NCBI GenBank assembly: GCA_031363055.1
Contig: JANLTP010000060.1
Coordinates: forward strand, 1-23,852
Source of the DNA: JANLTP01 sp031363055
Lineage (GTDB): Bacteria > Pseudomonadota > Gammaproteobacteria > Burkholderiales > Burkholderiaceae_E
Length of the DNA: 23,852 nt
Direction: 5' to 3'
Part shown: positions 1 through 8,504 of the stretch, in pieces
How positions within the stretch are numbered: the first letter of the stretch is position 1
Layout: every line of letters begins with the position of its first letter
Program-made: the position numbers and the translations under genes
The notes under the pieces: generated by a model
Seen by the model: the letters and a program-made list of their open reading frames with translations, nothing else
Told to the model about the DNA's origin: nothing
The model's database searches: none

Positions 1-113
1 AGGTCGAGCACCGCAACGCGCGCGCCCTCCTTTGCGAAGCGGTGGCAGCTTGCGCCTCCGATGCCACCGCCACCGCCAGTAACAATGACCGTCTTGCCTT
101 TGAATCGTTGTAT
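1..113 (-). CDS. Short-chain dehydrogenase/reductase, N-terminal fragment (runs off the left edge)
   Basis: Read on the minus strand, this stretch encodes FKGKTVIVTGGGGGIGGAS, followed by a helix and a second strand ending RVAVLD. This is the first beta-alpha-beta unit of a classical NAD(P)-dependent short-chain dehydrogenase, with the TGxxxGxG dinucleotide-binding loop. The rest, including the YxxxK active site, lies outside the window, so the substrate is unknown. The start is unresolved. The frame is open back to a stop at 156-158, but that stretch holds no ATG, GTG or TTG. The best match to a family N-terminus (xQRFKGKTV) puts an ATA codon at 111-113 where Met would be expected, and no clear Shine-Dalgarno sequence precedes it. 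It may be translated from a rare start or its start may be broken. It diverges from the eroded ABC gene on the other strand. Confidence 0.7.
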   Translation of the reverse strand, partial: MQRFKGKTVIVTGGGGGIGGASCHRFAKEGARVAVLD

Positions 114-283
114 ATATCCAGTAACGCGAGGCCGCGTTCGATCGGTTGCATTCGATCAGGCTGAACAAATTCATCGCTTCGGAATAGTGGAATCCACCAG
201 TACAGAACCGGGATTTGCCCGATCGAAACGGCGTTCGCTGACGCTAAAAGTCAAAGCATCAAGTTCACTGGACACAAATTTCG

Positions 284-1086
284 ATGCTTATCCGCCTGAG
301 TGGAATTCGCAAGCGCTTTGACGACGTCACTGCGGTCGACGACGTGACGCTGATGATCCGGGCGGGCGAAGTGGTCGCGCTGCTCGGCGAGAACGGCGCC
401 GGCAAGAGCACGCTCATGAAGCTTCTGTATGGCATACACAGGCCGGATCGGGGCACGAAAATCTTGCCCTGGCCCTGCCCGACGCACCGTGGTGGCTCGG
501 CGCCGACGCCCGCAGACTGATCGGACTCGAGCAGCATCTGCACCGCGTCGCGCCGGAGATTTCGATTGAACGAAAGTTGGCGGAACTTTCGGTCGGTCAG
601 ATGCAATTGGTCGAACTGGCCAAAGTGCTATTGAGTGAGCTGCGCTGCCTGATTCTCGACGAACCCAGCGCGGTACTGGTACCGGCCGAGGCCGCACGCC
701 TGTGGAAAATCATTCGTACGCTGGTGGCACGCGACTTTTCGGTAGTGCTGATCACGCACAAAATCGCCGTTGTACTCGCCTGCGCCGATCGCGTCGAAGT
801 GATGCGCAATGGCCGCATCACCGGTGGCGGCTTACTCGGCAAGGACCAACGCCTCGATACCGAACAACTGGTGCACTGGATGGTTGGCCAGCGCGAACTC
901 AGGCGATCCGACCGGCTGGCGCTTGAGACGCACGCCAAGACTCGACTATGGATCAAAAAGCTCTGTGCCGGCGCGGCGCGCGACATCGAACTGGAATTGC
1001 GCGCCGGCGAAGTCTTAGGTATCGCCGGTGTGTCCGGCAACGGCCAGACCTCCTTGGCCGAGGCACTTGGCGGCGTCTTGCCGGTG
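284..1086 (+). pseudogene. Sugar-type ABC transporter ATPase, decayed (internal deletion, frameshift, truncated second domain)
   Basis: The N-terminus is a typical ABC ATPase start with Walker A GENGAGKST near residue 40 (frame starting at 284). Near 450-460 the reading frame changes and the protein resumes in another frame at HENLALALP, without the stretch that normally carries the Q-loop (about 35 residues missing by comparison with remembered relatives). The second frame carries the signature LSVGQMQLVELAK, Walker B CLILDEPSAVL and the switch-histidine segment VVLITHK. A second ATPase domain then begins (LRAGEVLGIAGVSGNGQTSL) but stops after about 45 residues. Two ATPase halves in one chain is the layout of sugar/nucleoside importer ATPases (RbsA/MglA-like). 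No permease or binding-protein gene is nearby. With the Q-loop gone and the second domain truncated, it is unlikely to power transport. Confidence 0.8.
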
Positions 1087-1684
1087 CAAATGCTCGAGCG
1101 GCAGCGACTCGAGCGCGACATCATCGCGATCAGCGAACATGAGCAGCAGCACTTCGGACAGGAACTTCACGACGGCCTCGGGCAACATCTGACCACCGCT
1201 GCGATTCAGGCCGAACTGCTGGCGCGAGACCTGCAGACGATCGGCGAACCGCAAGCACAAGCGTGCGCGCAGAATCTCGAAGCCATGCTTGGTGATGCCG
1301 TATCGCAGACACGGCTGCTCGCTCGATTGACCGGAGCCTGTTGAACTGCAGGATCACAGTATTGCCATTCAACCGTATCGAATTGCTCAGGAAAGCGTGA
1401 ACAACGCGCTCAAACACTCGCCAGGCACACCGATCACCATCGGTTTAAAGCGAGACGCATCGGACATACGACTATCGGTATCGAACCGCTGCGTCACAAC
1501 ACCGGTGCTTGCCCAGGACCCGGTCGGCATGGGTTTGCACATCATGAAGCACCGCGCCCAGTTGATCGGCGCTGGATTGCATATCGAGCGTCGCGCCGAG
1601 CTCTGGCGAGTCGAGGTTTGTCTGCCCCGGGCGAGCTCGCCGTCGCGAAGCGAACTTCGGACTTCAGTCCGTGCTGCCGCCTGA
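1087..1684 (+). pseudogene. NarL-family sensor histidine kinase, decayed (HisKA_3 and HATPase pieces)
   Basis: Directly continuing the ABC frame is a HisKA_3 dimerisation domain with the phosphoacceptor motif QELHDGLGQHL (His codon at 1168-1170), ended by a TGA at 1342-1344. In another frame, from about 1346, the sequence reads IAQESVNNALKHS, the N-box of the matching HATPase domain, and later GMGLHIMKHRAQLIGAGL, the G2-box. The linker between them and the DNG (G1) motif of the ATPase are missing: the expected place reads LSVSNRCVTTPVLAQ. The last ~20 codons do not look like kinase sequence. No sensor domain is left; it was presumably lost where the ABC fragment is now joined. Loss of G1, frameshift and internal stop together make a working kinase very unlikely. 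The response-regulator remnant downstream is its probable former partner. Confidence 0.8.
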
Positions 1685-2080
1685 CACGATCGAATCGTCG
1701 AACTCGTTTCGAGCGATGACCGATGGGCCGGCGCATGTGGCTACATCCTGAAACAGGAGGCGACTCGCAAGATCGTTGCCGCATTGCGCTGTGTTCGAGC
1801 AGGCCGAATTTATCTGAGTGATGACGTCGCCAGCGGTCTTATTGAACGCGTCTGCATGGGTCCGGCCAAGGCCACGCCCAATTCACCCTGGGCGGCGCTC
1901 AGCGACCGGGAACTCGAAGTGCTGCGCCTGATCGGCCTCGGCTACAAGACCGGCGACATTGCGCGTACGCTGCATCGAAACGTACATACCGTCGAAGCAC
2001 ATCGCGCCAACATCAAGCGCAAACTCGGGCTGAAGAATGCCGGCGAACTCGCGCAGGCCGCCTTCGGGGCGAATGCGTAA
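1685..2080 (+). pseudogene. LuxR/NarL-type response regulator, N-terminally truncated
   Basis: The frame opens after a stop at 1682-1684 and shows only the last third of a receiver domain: GYILKQEATRKIV contains the conserved receiver lysine, followed by AGRIYLS. A linker and a complete LuxR-type helix-turn-helix follow (LSDRELEVLRLIGLGYKTGD, then VHTVEAHRANIKRKL). The phosphoacceptor aspartate and acidic pocket are absent. In-frame starts exist (TTG at 1784, ATG at 1856), so a short, phosphorylation-independent DNA-binding protein could in principle be made, but no good ribosome binding site was seen. It stands directly after the broken kinase, the usual kinase-regulator order, which fits a decayed two-component pair. 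Confidence 0.75.
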
Positions 2081-2116
2081 AGTCGCCCTGGATCGAGTAG
2101 TTAATGGAGTGAGACC

Positions 2117-2188
2117 ATGAAACATCTCAGTTTCAGCATGGACGCCTTGATCAAGCTGTACTCCGGCGGCTGTAAAATCGTGGCTTAA
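2117..2188 (+). CDS. Possible 23-residue ORF upstream of the monooxygenase
   Basis: This is an ATG-started frame of 23 codons (MKHLSFSMDALIKLYSGG, ending CKIVA). A good Shine-Dalgarno sequence, GGAG at 2106-2109, lies seven bases before the ATG. It ends 30 bases before the monooxygenase start. I do not recognise the peptide. It has no obvious membrane helix and no run of a single amino acid that would suggest an attenuation leader. It could be a translated leader peptide, a small protein, or the surviving start of a deleted gene, since the DNA just upstream is full of deletions. Confidence 0.35.
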   Translation: MKHLSFSMDALIKLYSGGCKIVA

Positions 2189-2218
2189 ACTTATCGCTTC
2201 GATGTGAGGAACTGACCC

Positions 2219-3832
2219 GTGACAGACGAACCGGCAACACATTTCGATGCACTGATCGTCGGCGCCGGCTTTGCCGGCCTGTATCAGTTGTATTGTCTGC
2301 GCGAGAAGCTCGCGCTTTCGGTCAAGGTGCTCGAGGCTGCCGACGGCGTCGGCGGCACCTGGTACTGGAACCGCTATCCCGGTGCGCGCTGCGATTCAGA
2401 AAGCCATTCCTATGGCTTTCATTTCTCGGACGAATTGATGCGCGAATGGGAATGGACCGAGCGGTTTCCGGCCCAGGACGAAGTGCTGCGCTACATCAAC
2501 TGGGCGGCGGACCGGCTCGATCTGAAACGGGACATCCGCTTTAATACCCGCGTCACCGAAGCGCATTACGACGAGACGCGCCAAGTGTGGCAGTTGCGCA
2601 CCGAGGCCGGCGAGCGCTACAGTGCGCGCTTTCTGATCACTGCGGTCGGCTGCCTGTCGAGCGCGAACGTGCCGGACATTGCCGGGCTGGAGGACTTCGA
2701 GGGCGACTGGCATCATACGGGTCAGTGGCCGCATGACGGTGTGGACTTCGACGGTCGGCAGGTCGGCCTGATCGGCACCGGCTCAACCGGCATTCAGGCG
2801 GCGCCGGTCATCGCCGAGAAGGCCGCGCATCTGCATGTATTTCAGCGCAGCGCCACCTACAGTGTGCCCGCTGGCAACCACCCGTTGTCGCCAGAGTTCA
2901 AGCGCTACGTCAAGGATAACGCGGCCCAGATCCGGGCGGCGATGCATGCGACGGCGTCCGGTCATCCGTTCGCCAATTCCGATCGGCTGGCCATGCAGAC
3001 ACCTGCCCAGGAACGGCAAGCGATCTACGAGGCGGCGTGGCAGAAAGGCGGCCTGCAGTTTCGCGCCACGTTCGGCGACCTCCTGCTGGACCAGGCAGCG
3101 AACGACACCGCTGCACAATTCGTGCGCGACAAGATCCGGTCTATCGTCAATGACCCGGTCACCGCGCGCACGCTGTCCGAGGTCGATCACCCCTATGCGA
3201 CCAAGCGGCCGCCGATCGACACGAATTACTACGACACCTTCAACCGCGATAACGTGACCCTGGTCGACGTGCGGGCTGCGCCGATCGAGCGCATTACCGC
3301 GCAGGGTATCCGCACCCGTGACGCGTTCTATCCGCTGGATACCATCGTATTCGCGACCGGCTATGACGCGGTGACCGGTCCGTTGTTGCGCATGGGCATC
3401 ACAGGTCGCGGTGGCCGGGCGCTGGCCGATGAATGGCAGGACGGGCCGCGTACCTATCTGGGCCTGCAGGTGCCGGGGTTTCCGAATCTGTTCACGATCA
3501 CCGGACCCGGCAGCCCGTCGGTGCTGACCAACATGCCGGTCGCGATCGAGCAGCATGTCGAATGGATTACCGACTGCATCGCTCATCTGCGCGAGCGCAG
3601 GTCGCACAGTATCGAGGCCAAGCCCGATGCGCGCGACTGGTGGGTTGACGTTGTCAACGACGCCGCTGCCGCGTCACTGCTGTCGAGTGCCACGACCTCG
3701 TGGTACCACGGCGCGAACGTGCCGGGCAAGCCACGCGTGTTCATGCCGTATGCCGGGGGTATGGCACGGTACCGGCAGATTTGCGCCGAGGTGGCCGCGA
3801 AGGATTATGAAGGTTTCATCCTGGGCAGATGA
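2219..3832 (+). CDS. Baeyer-Villiger flavin monooxygenase (537 aa)
   Basis: This is a cytosolic FAD- and NADPH-dependent enzyme that inserts oxygen next to a ketone to give an ester or lactone. The substrate cannot be read from the sequence. The FAD Rossmann motif GAGFAG is at residues 15-20, with GGTWYWNRYPGARCDSESHS near 45-64 as in cyclohexanone-monooxygenase relatives. The Baeyer-Villiger fingerprint FxGxxxHxxxWP is fully present from residue 160 (FEGDWHHTGQWP), and the NADPH motif GTGSTG is at 186-191. A KRP motif in the middle and a C-terminal VFMPYAGG segment also fit the family, and the length is normal. The GTG start is preceded by GAGGA at 2206-2210. The 3' end overlaps the convergent sensor kinase gene by 17 bases. 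It appears intact, unlike the DNA to its left. Confidence 0.93.
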   Translation: MTDEPATHFDALIVGAGFAGLYQLYCLREKLALSVKVLEAADGVGGTWYWNRYPGARCDSESHSYGFHFSDELMREWEWTERFPAQDEVLRYINWAADRLDLKRDIRFNTRVTEAHYDETRQVWQLRTEAGERYSARFLITAVGCLSSANVPDIAGLEDFEGDWHHTGQWPHDGVDFDGRQVGLIGTGSTGIQAAPVIAEKAAHLHVFQRSATYSVPAGNHPLSPEFKRYVKDNAAQIRAAMHATASGHPFANSDRLAMQTPAQERQAIYEAAWQKGGLQFRATFGDLLLDQAANDTAAQFVRDKIRSIVNDPVTARTLSEVDHPYATKRPPIDTNYYDTFNRDNVTLVDVRAAPIERITAQGIRTRDAFYPLDTIVFATGYDAVTGPLLRMGITGRGGRALADEWQDGPRTYLGLQVPGFPNLFTITGPGSPSVLTNMPVAIEQHVEWITDCIAHLRERRSHSIEAKPDARDWWVDVVNDAAAASLLSSATTSWYHGANVPGKPRVFMPYAGGMARYRQICAEVAAKDYEGFILGR

Positions 3833-6800
3833 TCGCCAGTATTTTCTGCAACTCGGCGAAGTCGGCGGGCTTGACCAGATGATGATTAAACCCGGCGTCT
3901 CGCGAAGACTGCCGGTCGTCCGCTTGCCCATAACCGGTCATCGCGATCAGCCCGATATTCCTGAGCGTGGCGTGCTCGCGAATACGTTTCGCGACCTCGT
4001 GGCCATTGAGTCCGGGCAAGCCGATGTCAAGCAGCATGACGTCTGGCCGCACCCGTAGGGCCTCTTGCAGTGCGCTCGGCCCGTCGTAGGCCATGTGCAC
4101 GTCGTGTCCAGCCATTTGGAGCAGCATCGCCAGACTCTGCGCCGAGTCCACATTGTCATCAACCACCAGAACGCGACAGAATTTTGCGGGAGTCACGAGT
4201 AACTCGATCGGCGCCGGCAGGCCGGGCGACAGGGCTGTCTGCATGACTGGCAAACGCACGACAAACTCACTGCCTTGCCCGAGAACGCTGGAAACCTCGA
4301 CCCGGCCGCCGTGCAGATCTACCATCCGTTGTACCAGGCACAGGCCGATGCCTAAGCCGCCTTGCGAACGGTCGAGTGAACGCTCCGCCTGTGTGAACAG
4401 CTCAAAAATGTGCGGCAGAAGTTCAGGGGATATGCCGATGCCGTTATCGCGCAACCGCAGCACCGCTATGTCGCCCGCCTGCTCGATGGTCAGCCAGATG
4501 TGGCCGCCTTCATTGGTGTATTTAGCGGCGTTGGTGAGCAAGTTTACGACCACTTGCTCGAGCCGAGCGGCGTCGGCATACACCCAGATGGGTTGCGGCG
4601 GCACCGACACCGTCAGTTCATGTCGACGTTGCACGAGAAGCCGGTGGGACGTCTCGATCGCTCGCTCCACGATACCGCTCAGGGCGACCCGGTCCTGGCG
4701 AAGCTGCACCCGGCCGGTAGTGATGCGCGAGACTTCGAGCAGATCATCCACGAGATGGTTCAGTTGCCCCACCTGGCGCTCGATGATCGTGCGGGCCCGC
4801 TGCTGAAGCGGGTCTTCGTTTTTCTGAAGACGCAAAAGATGCAAGGCGTTGGCGATGGGGGCCAGCGGGTTACGCAACTCATGACTGAGCATCGCCAGGA
4901 ACTCGTCCTTGCGGCGGTCCAGTTCGGCCAACGATTGCACCGACTCGCGCAGTGCCCGGTCAGCCCGCGCGCGCTCCACCAAAGGCCAGACGCGCGCCAC
5001 GACATCCGCCAGGATCCGCAAGTCGTAGGCCGTCCATTTCCGCGGCGATTTTTCCGTCACGGCGAGACAAACCGTAGAGTCGGCGTACCGGCGAAAAGGT
5101 TGGACGGCATAGGAGGTGACGCCGACCGCATCATAATTGGCGTTGCTCGTTTGCGTCAGTGGATTGGTCGCCACGTTTTCCATGAGGAAATCGCCGCCGG
5201 CAAACTCACGCCACCACTCGATGCCGCCAAAATCGAAGAGGTTTAGTTCACCGGCGAGACTGGACGCGTCATCGCGCACCCAGTTTTGGCTGACCAGGAG
5301 CCGATTCTCGTCGGCCCGGCATTCCACGAAATAGCAGCGATGACCGTTGAGGTGGCGACCCACGGCCTCGACAGCGATGGCAATGATTTCCACTTCCTCG
5401 GTCGCGCTGGCCAACTCTCTCGAAAGGTTCGAGAGCATTTCGGTGTGTCGCTCCGCCTGCTTGCGCTCGGTGATGTTGCGGAAAAGAATGGCGACGTGCC
5501 GGCGGTCCGGTTTGCCGACCCGAAAGGCATAAAGATCGAACCATCGGTTCATCCCTTTTACCTCATCGGCCACTCGAACAGGTTTGCCGGTCAGTGCGAC
5601 GTTCCCGTACGTTTCATACCAATGCTCTTCAAGATCAGGAACGAATTCGCTGACCCGTTTCCCGAGCGCGCCGTGCATGCCGGTCAGTTTTTCGAAAGAA
5701 GGGTTGATTTCCAGATAGCGGTAATCGATCGGTTTCCCTTGTTCGTCGAAAATCATCTCAATAGTGCAATAGCCTTCGTCCATCGAATTGAACAAATCGC
5801 GGTAACGCTCTTCAGACTGGCGCATCGCTGCTTCGGCCTGCTTGACCTCGCTGATGTCCGTGCAACTCCCGATGTAGCCGCTGAACTCGTGTTCTGCGGT
5901 GTAACGTGGGACGCCGATATCGAGAAACCAGCGGTATTCACCATCGTGCCGTTTGAGCCGGTACTCCATCGACAGCGGCGCGCGGGCGTCGAAGGTCGCA
6001 ACATAGGTCTGCAGACAGTGATCAAGGTCGGCGGGATGGACATTACCGGACCAGCCGTTACCCATTTCCTGCTCCATCGAGCGGCCGGTATAGTCGAGCC
6101 AAGTCTTGTTGAACCAGTAGCAGAGCGTGTCGGTTCCGCTCAACCAGATGAGCACAGGTGCCGAGTCGGCCATCAGCCGGAAACGCGCTTCGCTTTGGCG
6201 CAACTCTTCCTCCACCCGCAGCCGTTCCAGGCGCGTCCAGATGCGCACGGTCAGTTCGCGCGCCAACTCGATTTCGTCTTCTCGCCACGCGTAGGCCTCG
6301 GAACGATAAATACACAACGCAAAGCGCCATTGCCCGTCCCGGATCAGGGGCACGCAAATGAATGCGGCGATTTTGAGCGCTGCGAACTTCTCCGGCGTCG
6401 TGCGCGCGTCCGCAGCCGTATCGCGCACCACGATAATTTCTTCCGCCCGGGCCAGGCGAATGAATTCACCCTCCACAAAATCGGCCAGCCGATGAACCCC
6501 AACCAGGCTCGGCACATCGGTCCGATGCCAGTCGTGGTTGATCACCACCTGTTCAGCCGTTTCGTCAATTTCGACAAAAGCGCAGAGCGACAGGTCGAGA
6601 TGTGCGCCGATTTTTGCGCCGACGGTCCGCATCATTTCGTCAACGCCCGTCAGGCGCACGAGGTCATAGCTGCATTCGGCCAGAAATTCAGAATTCATTT
6701 CAGCCTGCCGTCGCTGGGTCACGTCGCGAGTGAAACAGCGGGTGTGGACCAATTTTTCATTCTCGACCAGCGTATTGGAACTGATGAGAACAAAACGGAT

Positions 6801-8336
6801 TGAACCGTCTTTGCAGCGCATTCGGGCCGCGTAGTCGAGCAGGGTTTCGCCGCCTGTCAAGCGGACGAGAATATCCTCGATCACCGGCGGGTCGGCGTGG
6901 AACTCAGCGATGTGATGGCCGACATATTCTTCAGGCGCGTAGCCGAGCAGGTCGAGCTCGGTTTTATTGGCCCAAAGGACGATGCCGTCCGGTCCGACCC
7001 AGTGCAGTCCCACGGATGCGTTTTCGACGAAGTCGCGCAGGTGGCTTTCGCTGCGGCGCAACGCTTCCTCCGCCTTTTTGCGCTCGCTGATATCGACACA
7101 CGAAGTAATCGCCCCGGTGATCTCGCCTCGCCCATTCCTGATCGCAGTGAAAGACGCCAGCACAGGCAGGCGCGTGCCGTCGGGACGTTCCACGAAAACT
7201 TCCACATTGTGCGCAGGAACACCGGTGCGCAGTACTTCCACCACCGGACTTTGCGCGTGCGGCAACCGTGTGCCGTCCGGCCGCCATAGGTTGATCGAAC
7301 CACAATGCTGCTCGACACCGCAGACCGGCGCACGGCCCCAGAGTTTCACGGCCGCAGGGTTGTATCGCTGAATTACCGAGTTGCGGTCGCAAACGAAGAC
7401 GGCTATTGGCACCGTCTCGAACAACGCGCGAGCGTTATCCGGGTACTCCTGCCACTCGTTGTTGGGCGCCTCTACCGCTTGGTGGGACTGCACCACATCA
7501 TTCATCGGGCTGTGCGCGACGCGGGGCTGCTCGAGCGCAACATCCGGAAACTCCGTCGCGTGAAACGCCACGGAAGCGAAGCGGCCCAGACTTTCGAGCT
7601 GCCGCAGGTCCTCAGCGTCGAATTTACGCAGACCATCGTGGGCGATTGCCCAGATCGTGCCAACCGCTTCGCCATTGACGTAAACTGGAATCAGCAGGCC
7701 CTCCTCGCACACAGGCGTCACCGGTACCAAGTACGGATAACGCCGTTCGGGGCGTCTGATTAACAGCGGCTCGTTGCCGTCGAGCACGTCACCGCAAGGA
7801 CCGAAACCACGCGCGGCACCGTCGCCGCTGTACGGTTGCCACATGCCGGCGATGGCCGGCCAGAAAAATCGCTCGCCGTCTGCTGTCAGCAGGCTGATGA
7901 CTGCCGAATCGACCCGGAGCGTATCGAGGATGGTGTTGGCCAGAGTCTGCAGAATCGTGCTTGGCGAATCCGCCAGCCCCTGAGCCAGCGTCACCAGCGC
8001 GCGGTTTTCTATTGCGTAATCCGGCGGACGGGTCGGGCGCTGCTGCAACTCCCCGGTGCACAAGACTGATTCCAGCGAAACCAGATGGTTCGGACGACGT
8101 ACGTCGGGAGCGTCAGCTTCAGACGGACTGCCTGTGTGCTGGCGCTGGAGCGGATAGCGGGCCGCCTCACCGGCCCGCTCACAAAGTTCGTTGACCTCGC
8201 GCTGCAACCTGGTGATCATGTGCGGCTCGCGCCTGCCCGCGATCGGATCGAATCGCGTAGTCGCTTCCATCGGCATTTGCGGTTCGACGGGTTCCTGCGG
8301 CAACGCGTCAGCCGGTGGCTGGCCACGGTCGGTCAT
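3816..8336 (-). CDS. Soluble hybrid sensor histidine kinase, GAF-PAS-PAS-GAF-PAS-PAS-GAF-HisKA-HATPase-REC (about 1506 aa)
   Basis: A large multi-sensor kinase. Approximate domains from the chosen start are GAF 115-260, PAS 300-415, PAS 430-545, GAF 548-705, PAS 712-832, PAS 842-957, GAF 963-1125, HisKA with phosphoacceptor His1152 in AMLSHELRNPL, HATPase with NLLTNAAKY, RDNGIG and GGLGIGLCLV boxes, and a C-terminal receiver with Asp1437 in VMLLDIGLPG and Lys in HLVKPAD. PAS units end in the usual DISERK/DVTQRR/DISEVK/NITERK linkers. No signal peptide or membrane helix is visible, so it should sense cytosolic or diffusible cues. No haem- or flavin-binding residue can be assigned by eye. The start at 8334-8336 is ATG with AGGA seven to eight bases upstream; the frame is open to a TTG at 8504, but that extension is low-complexity. 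No response-regulator partner is adjacent. It lies downstream of the amidohydrolase on the same strand and overlaps the monooxygenase tail to tail. Confidence 0.92.
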   Translation of the reverse strand: MTDRGQPPADALPQEPVEPQMPMEATTRFDPIAGRREPHMITRLQREVNELCERAGEAARYPLQRQHTGSPSEADAPDVRRPNHLVSLESVLCTGELQQRPTRPPDYAIENRALVTLAQGLADSPSTILQTLANTILDTLRVDSAVISLLTADGERFFWPAIAGMWQPYSGDGAARGFGPCGDVLDGNEPLLIRRPERRYPYLVPVTPVCEEGLLIPVYVNGEAVGTIWAIAHDGLRKFDAEDLRQLESLGRFASVAFHATEFPDVALEQPRVAHSPMNDVVQSHQAVEAPNNEWQEYPDNARALFETVPIAVFVCDRNSVIQRYNPAAVKLWGRAPVCGVEQHCGSINLWRPDGTRLPHAQSPVVEVLRTGVPAHNVEVFVERPDGTRLPVLASFTAIRNGRGEITGAITSCVDISERKKAEEALRRSESHLRDFVENASVGLHWVGPDGIVLWANKTELDLLGYAPEEYVGHHIAEFHADPPVIEDILVRLTGGETLLDYAARMRCKDGSIRFVLISSNTLVENEKLVHTRCFTRDVTQRRQAEMNSEFLAECSYDLVRLTGVDEMMRTVGAKIGAHLDLSLCAFVEIDETAEQVVINHDWHRTDVPSLVGVHRLADFVEGEFIRLARAEEIIVVRDTAADARTTPEKFAALKIAAFICVPLIRDGQWRFALCIYRSEAYAWREDEIELARELTVRIWTRLERLRVEEELRQSEARFRLMADSAPVLIWLSGTDTLCYWFNKTWLDYTGRSMEQEMGNGWSGNVHPADLDHCLQTYVATFDARAPLSMEYRLKRHDGEYRWFLDIGVPRYTAEHEFSGYIGSCTDISEVKQAEAAMRQSEERYRDLFNSMDEGYCTIEMIFDEQGKPIDYRYLEINPSFEKLTGMHGALGKRVSEFVPDLEEHWYETYGNVALTGKPVRVADEVKGMNRWFDLYAFRVGKPDRRHVAILFRNITERKQAERHTEMLSNLSRELASATEEVEIIAIAVEAVGRHLNGHRCYFVECRADENRLLVSQNWVRDDASSLAGELNLFDFGGIEWWREFAGGDFLMENVATNPLTQTSNANYDAVGVTSYAVQPFRRYADSTVCLAVTEKSPRKWTAYDLRILADVVARVWPLVERARADRALRESVQSLAELDRRKDEFLAMLSHELRNPLAPIANALHLLRLQKNEDPLQQRARTIIERQVGQLNHLVDDLLEVSRITTGRVQLRQDRVALSGIVERAIETSHRLLVQRRHELTVSVPPQPIWVYADAARLEQVVVNLLTNAAKYTNEGGHIWLTIEQAGDIAVLRLRDNGIGISPELLPHIFELFTQAERSLDRSQGGLGIGLCLVQRMVDLHGGRVEVSSVLGQGSEFVVRLPVMQTALSPGLPAPIELLVTPAKFCRVLVVDDNVDSAQSLAMLLQMAGHDVHMAYDGPSALQEALRVRPDVMLLDIGLPGLNGHEVAKRIREHATLRNIGLIAMTGYGQADDRQSSRDAGFNHHLVKPADFAELQKILAIICPG

Positions 8337-8504
8337 GCGAGATCCTGAACTGATCTTGCAGGTTGCATTGCAGAGTGCCTTTGTCAGTACGGAACGCGAT
8401 CGGGGATGCCGAGTGTAATCGCTTAATGAGTGTAGTTGTTTAGCAACCGCTGGTGAAATCGGGACATCGCGCTCGCCGTCAGCAAGCTCGACGCAGCGTT
8501 TCAA

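Noticed and set aside
5286..6803. Open frame of 505 codons on the plus strand opposite the sensor kinase
   Set aside because: It is antisense to clear PAS/GAF domain sequence, has no recognisable motif, and reflects the codon bias of the real gene.
8337..8504. N-terminal extension of the sensor kinase to a TTG at 8504
   Set aside because: The extension is not domain-like and has no ribosome binding site, while the ATG at 8336 is preceded by AGGA.
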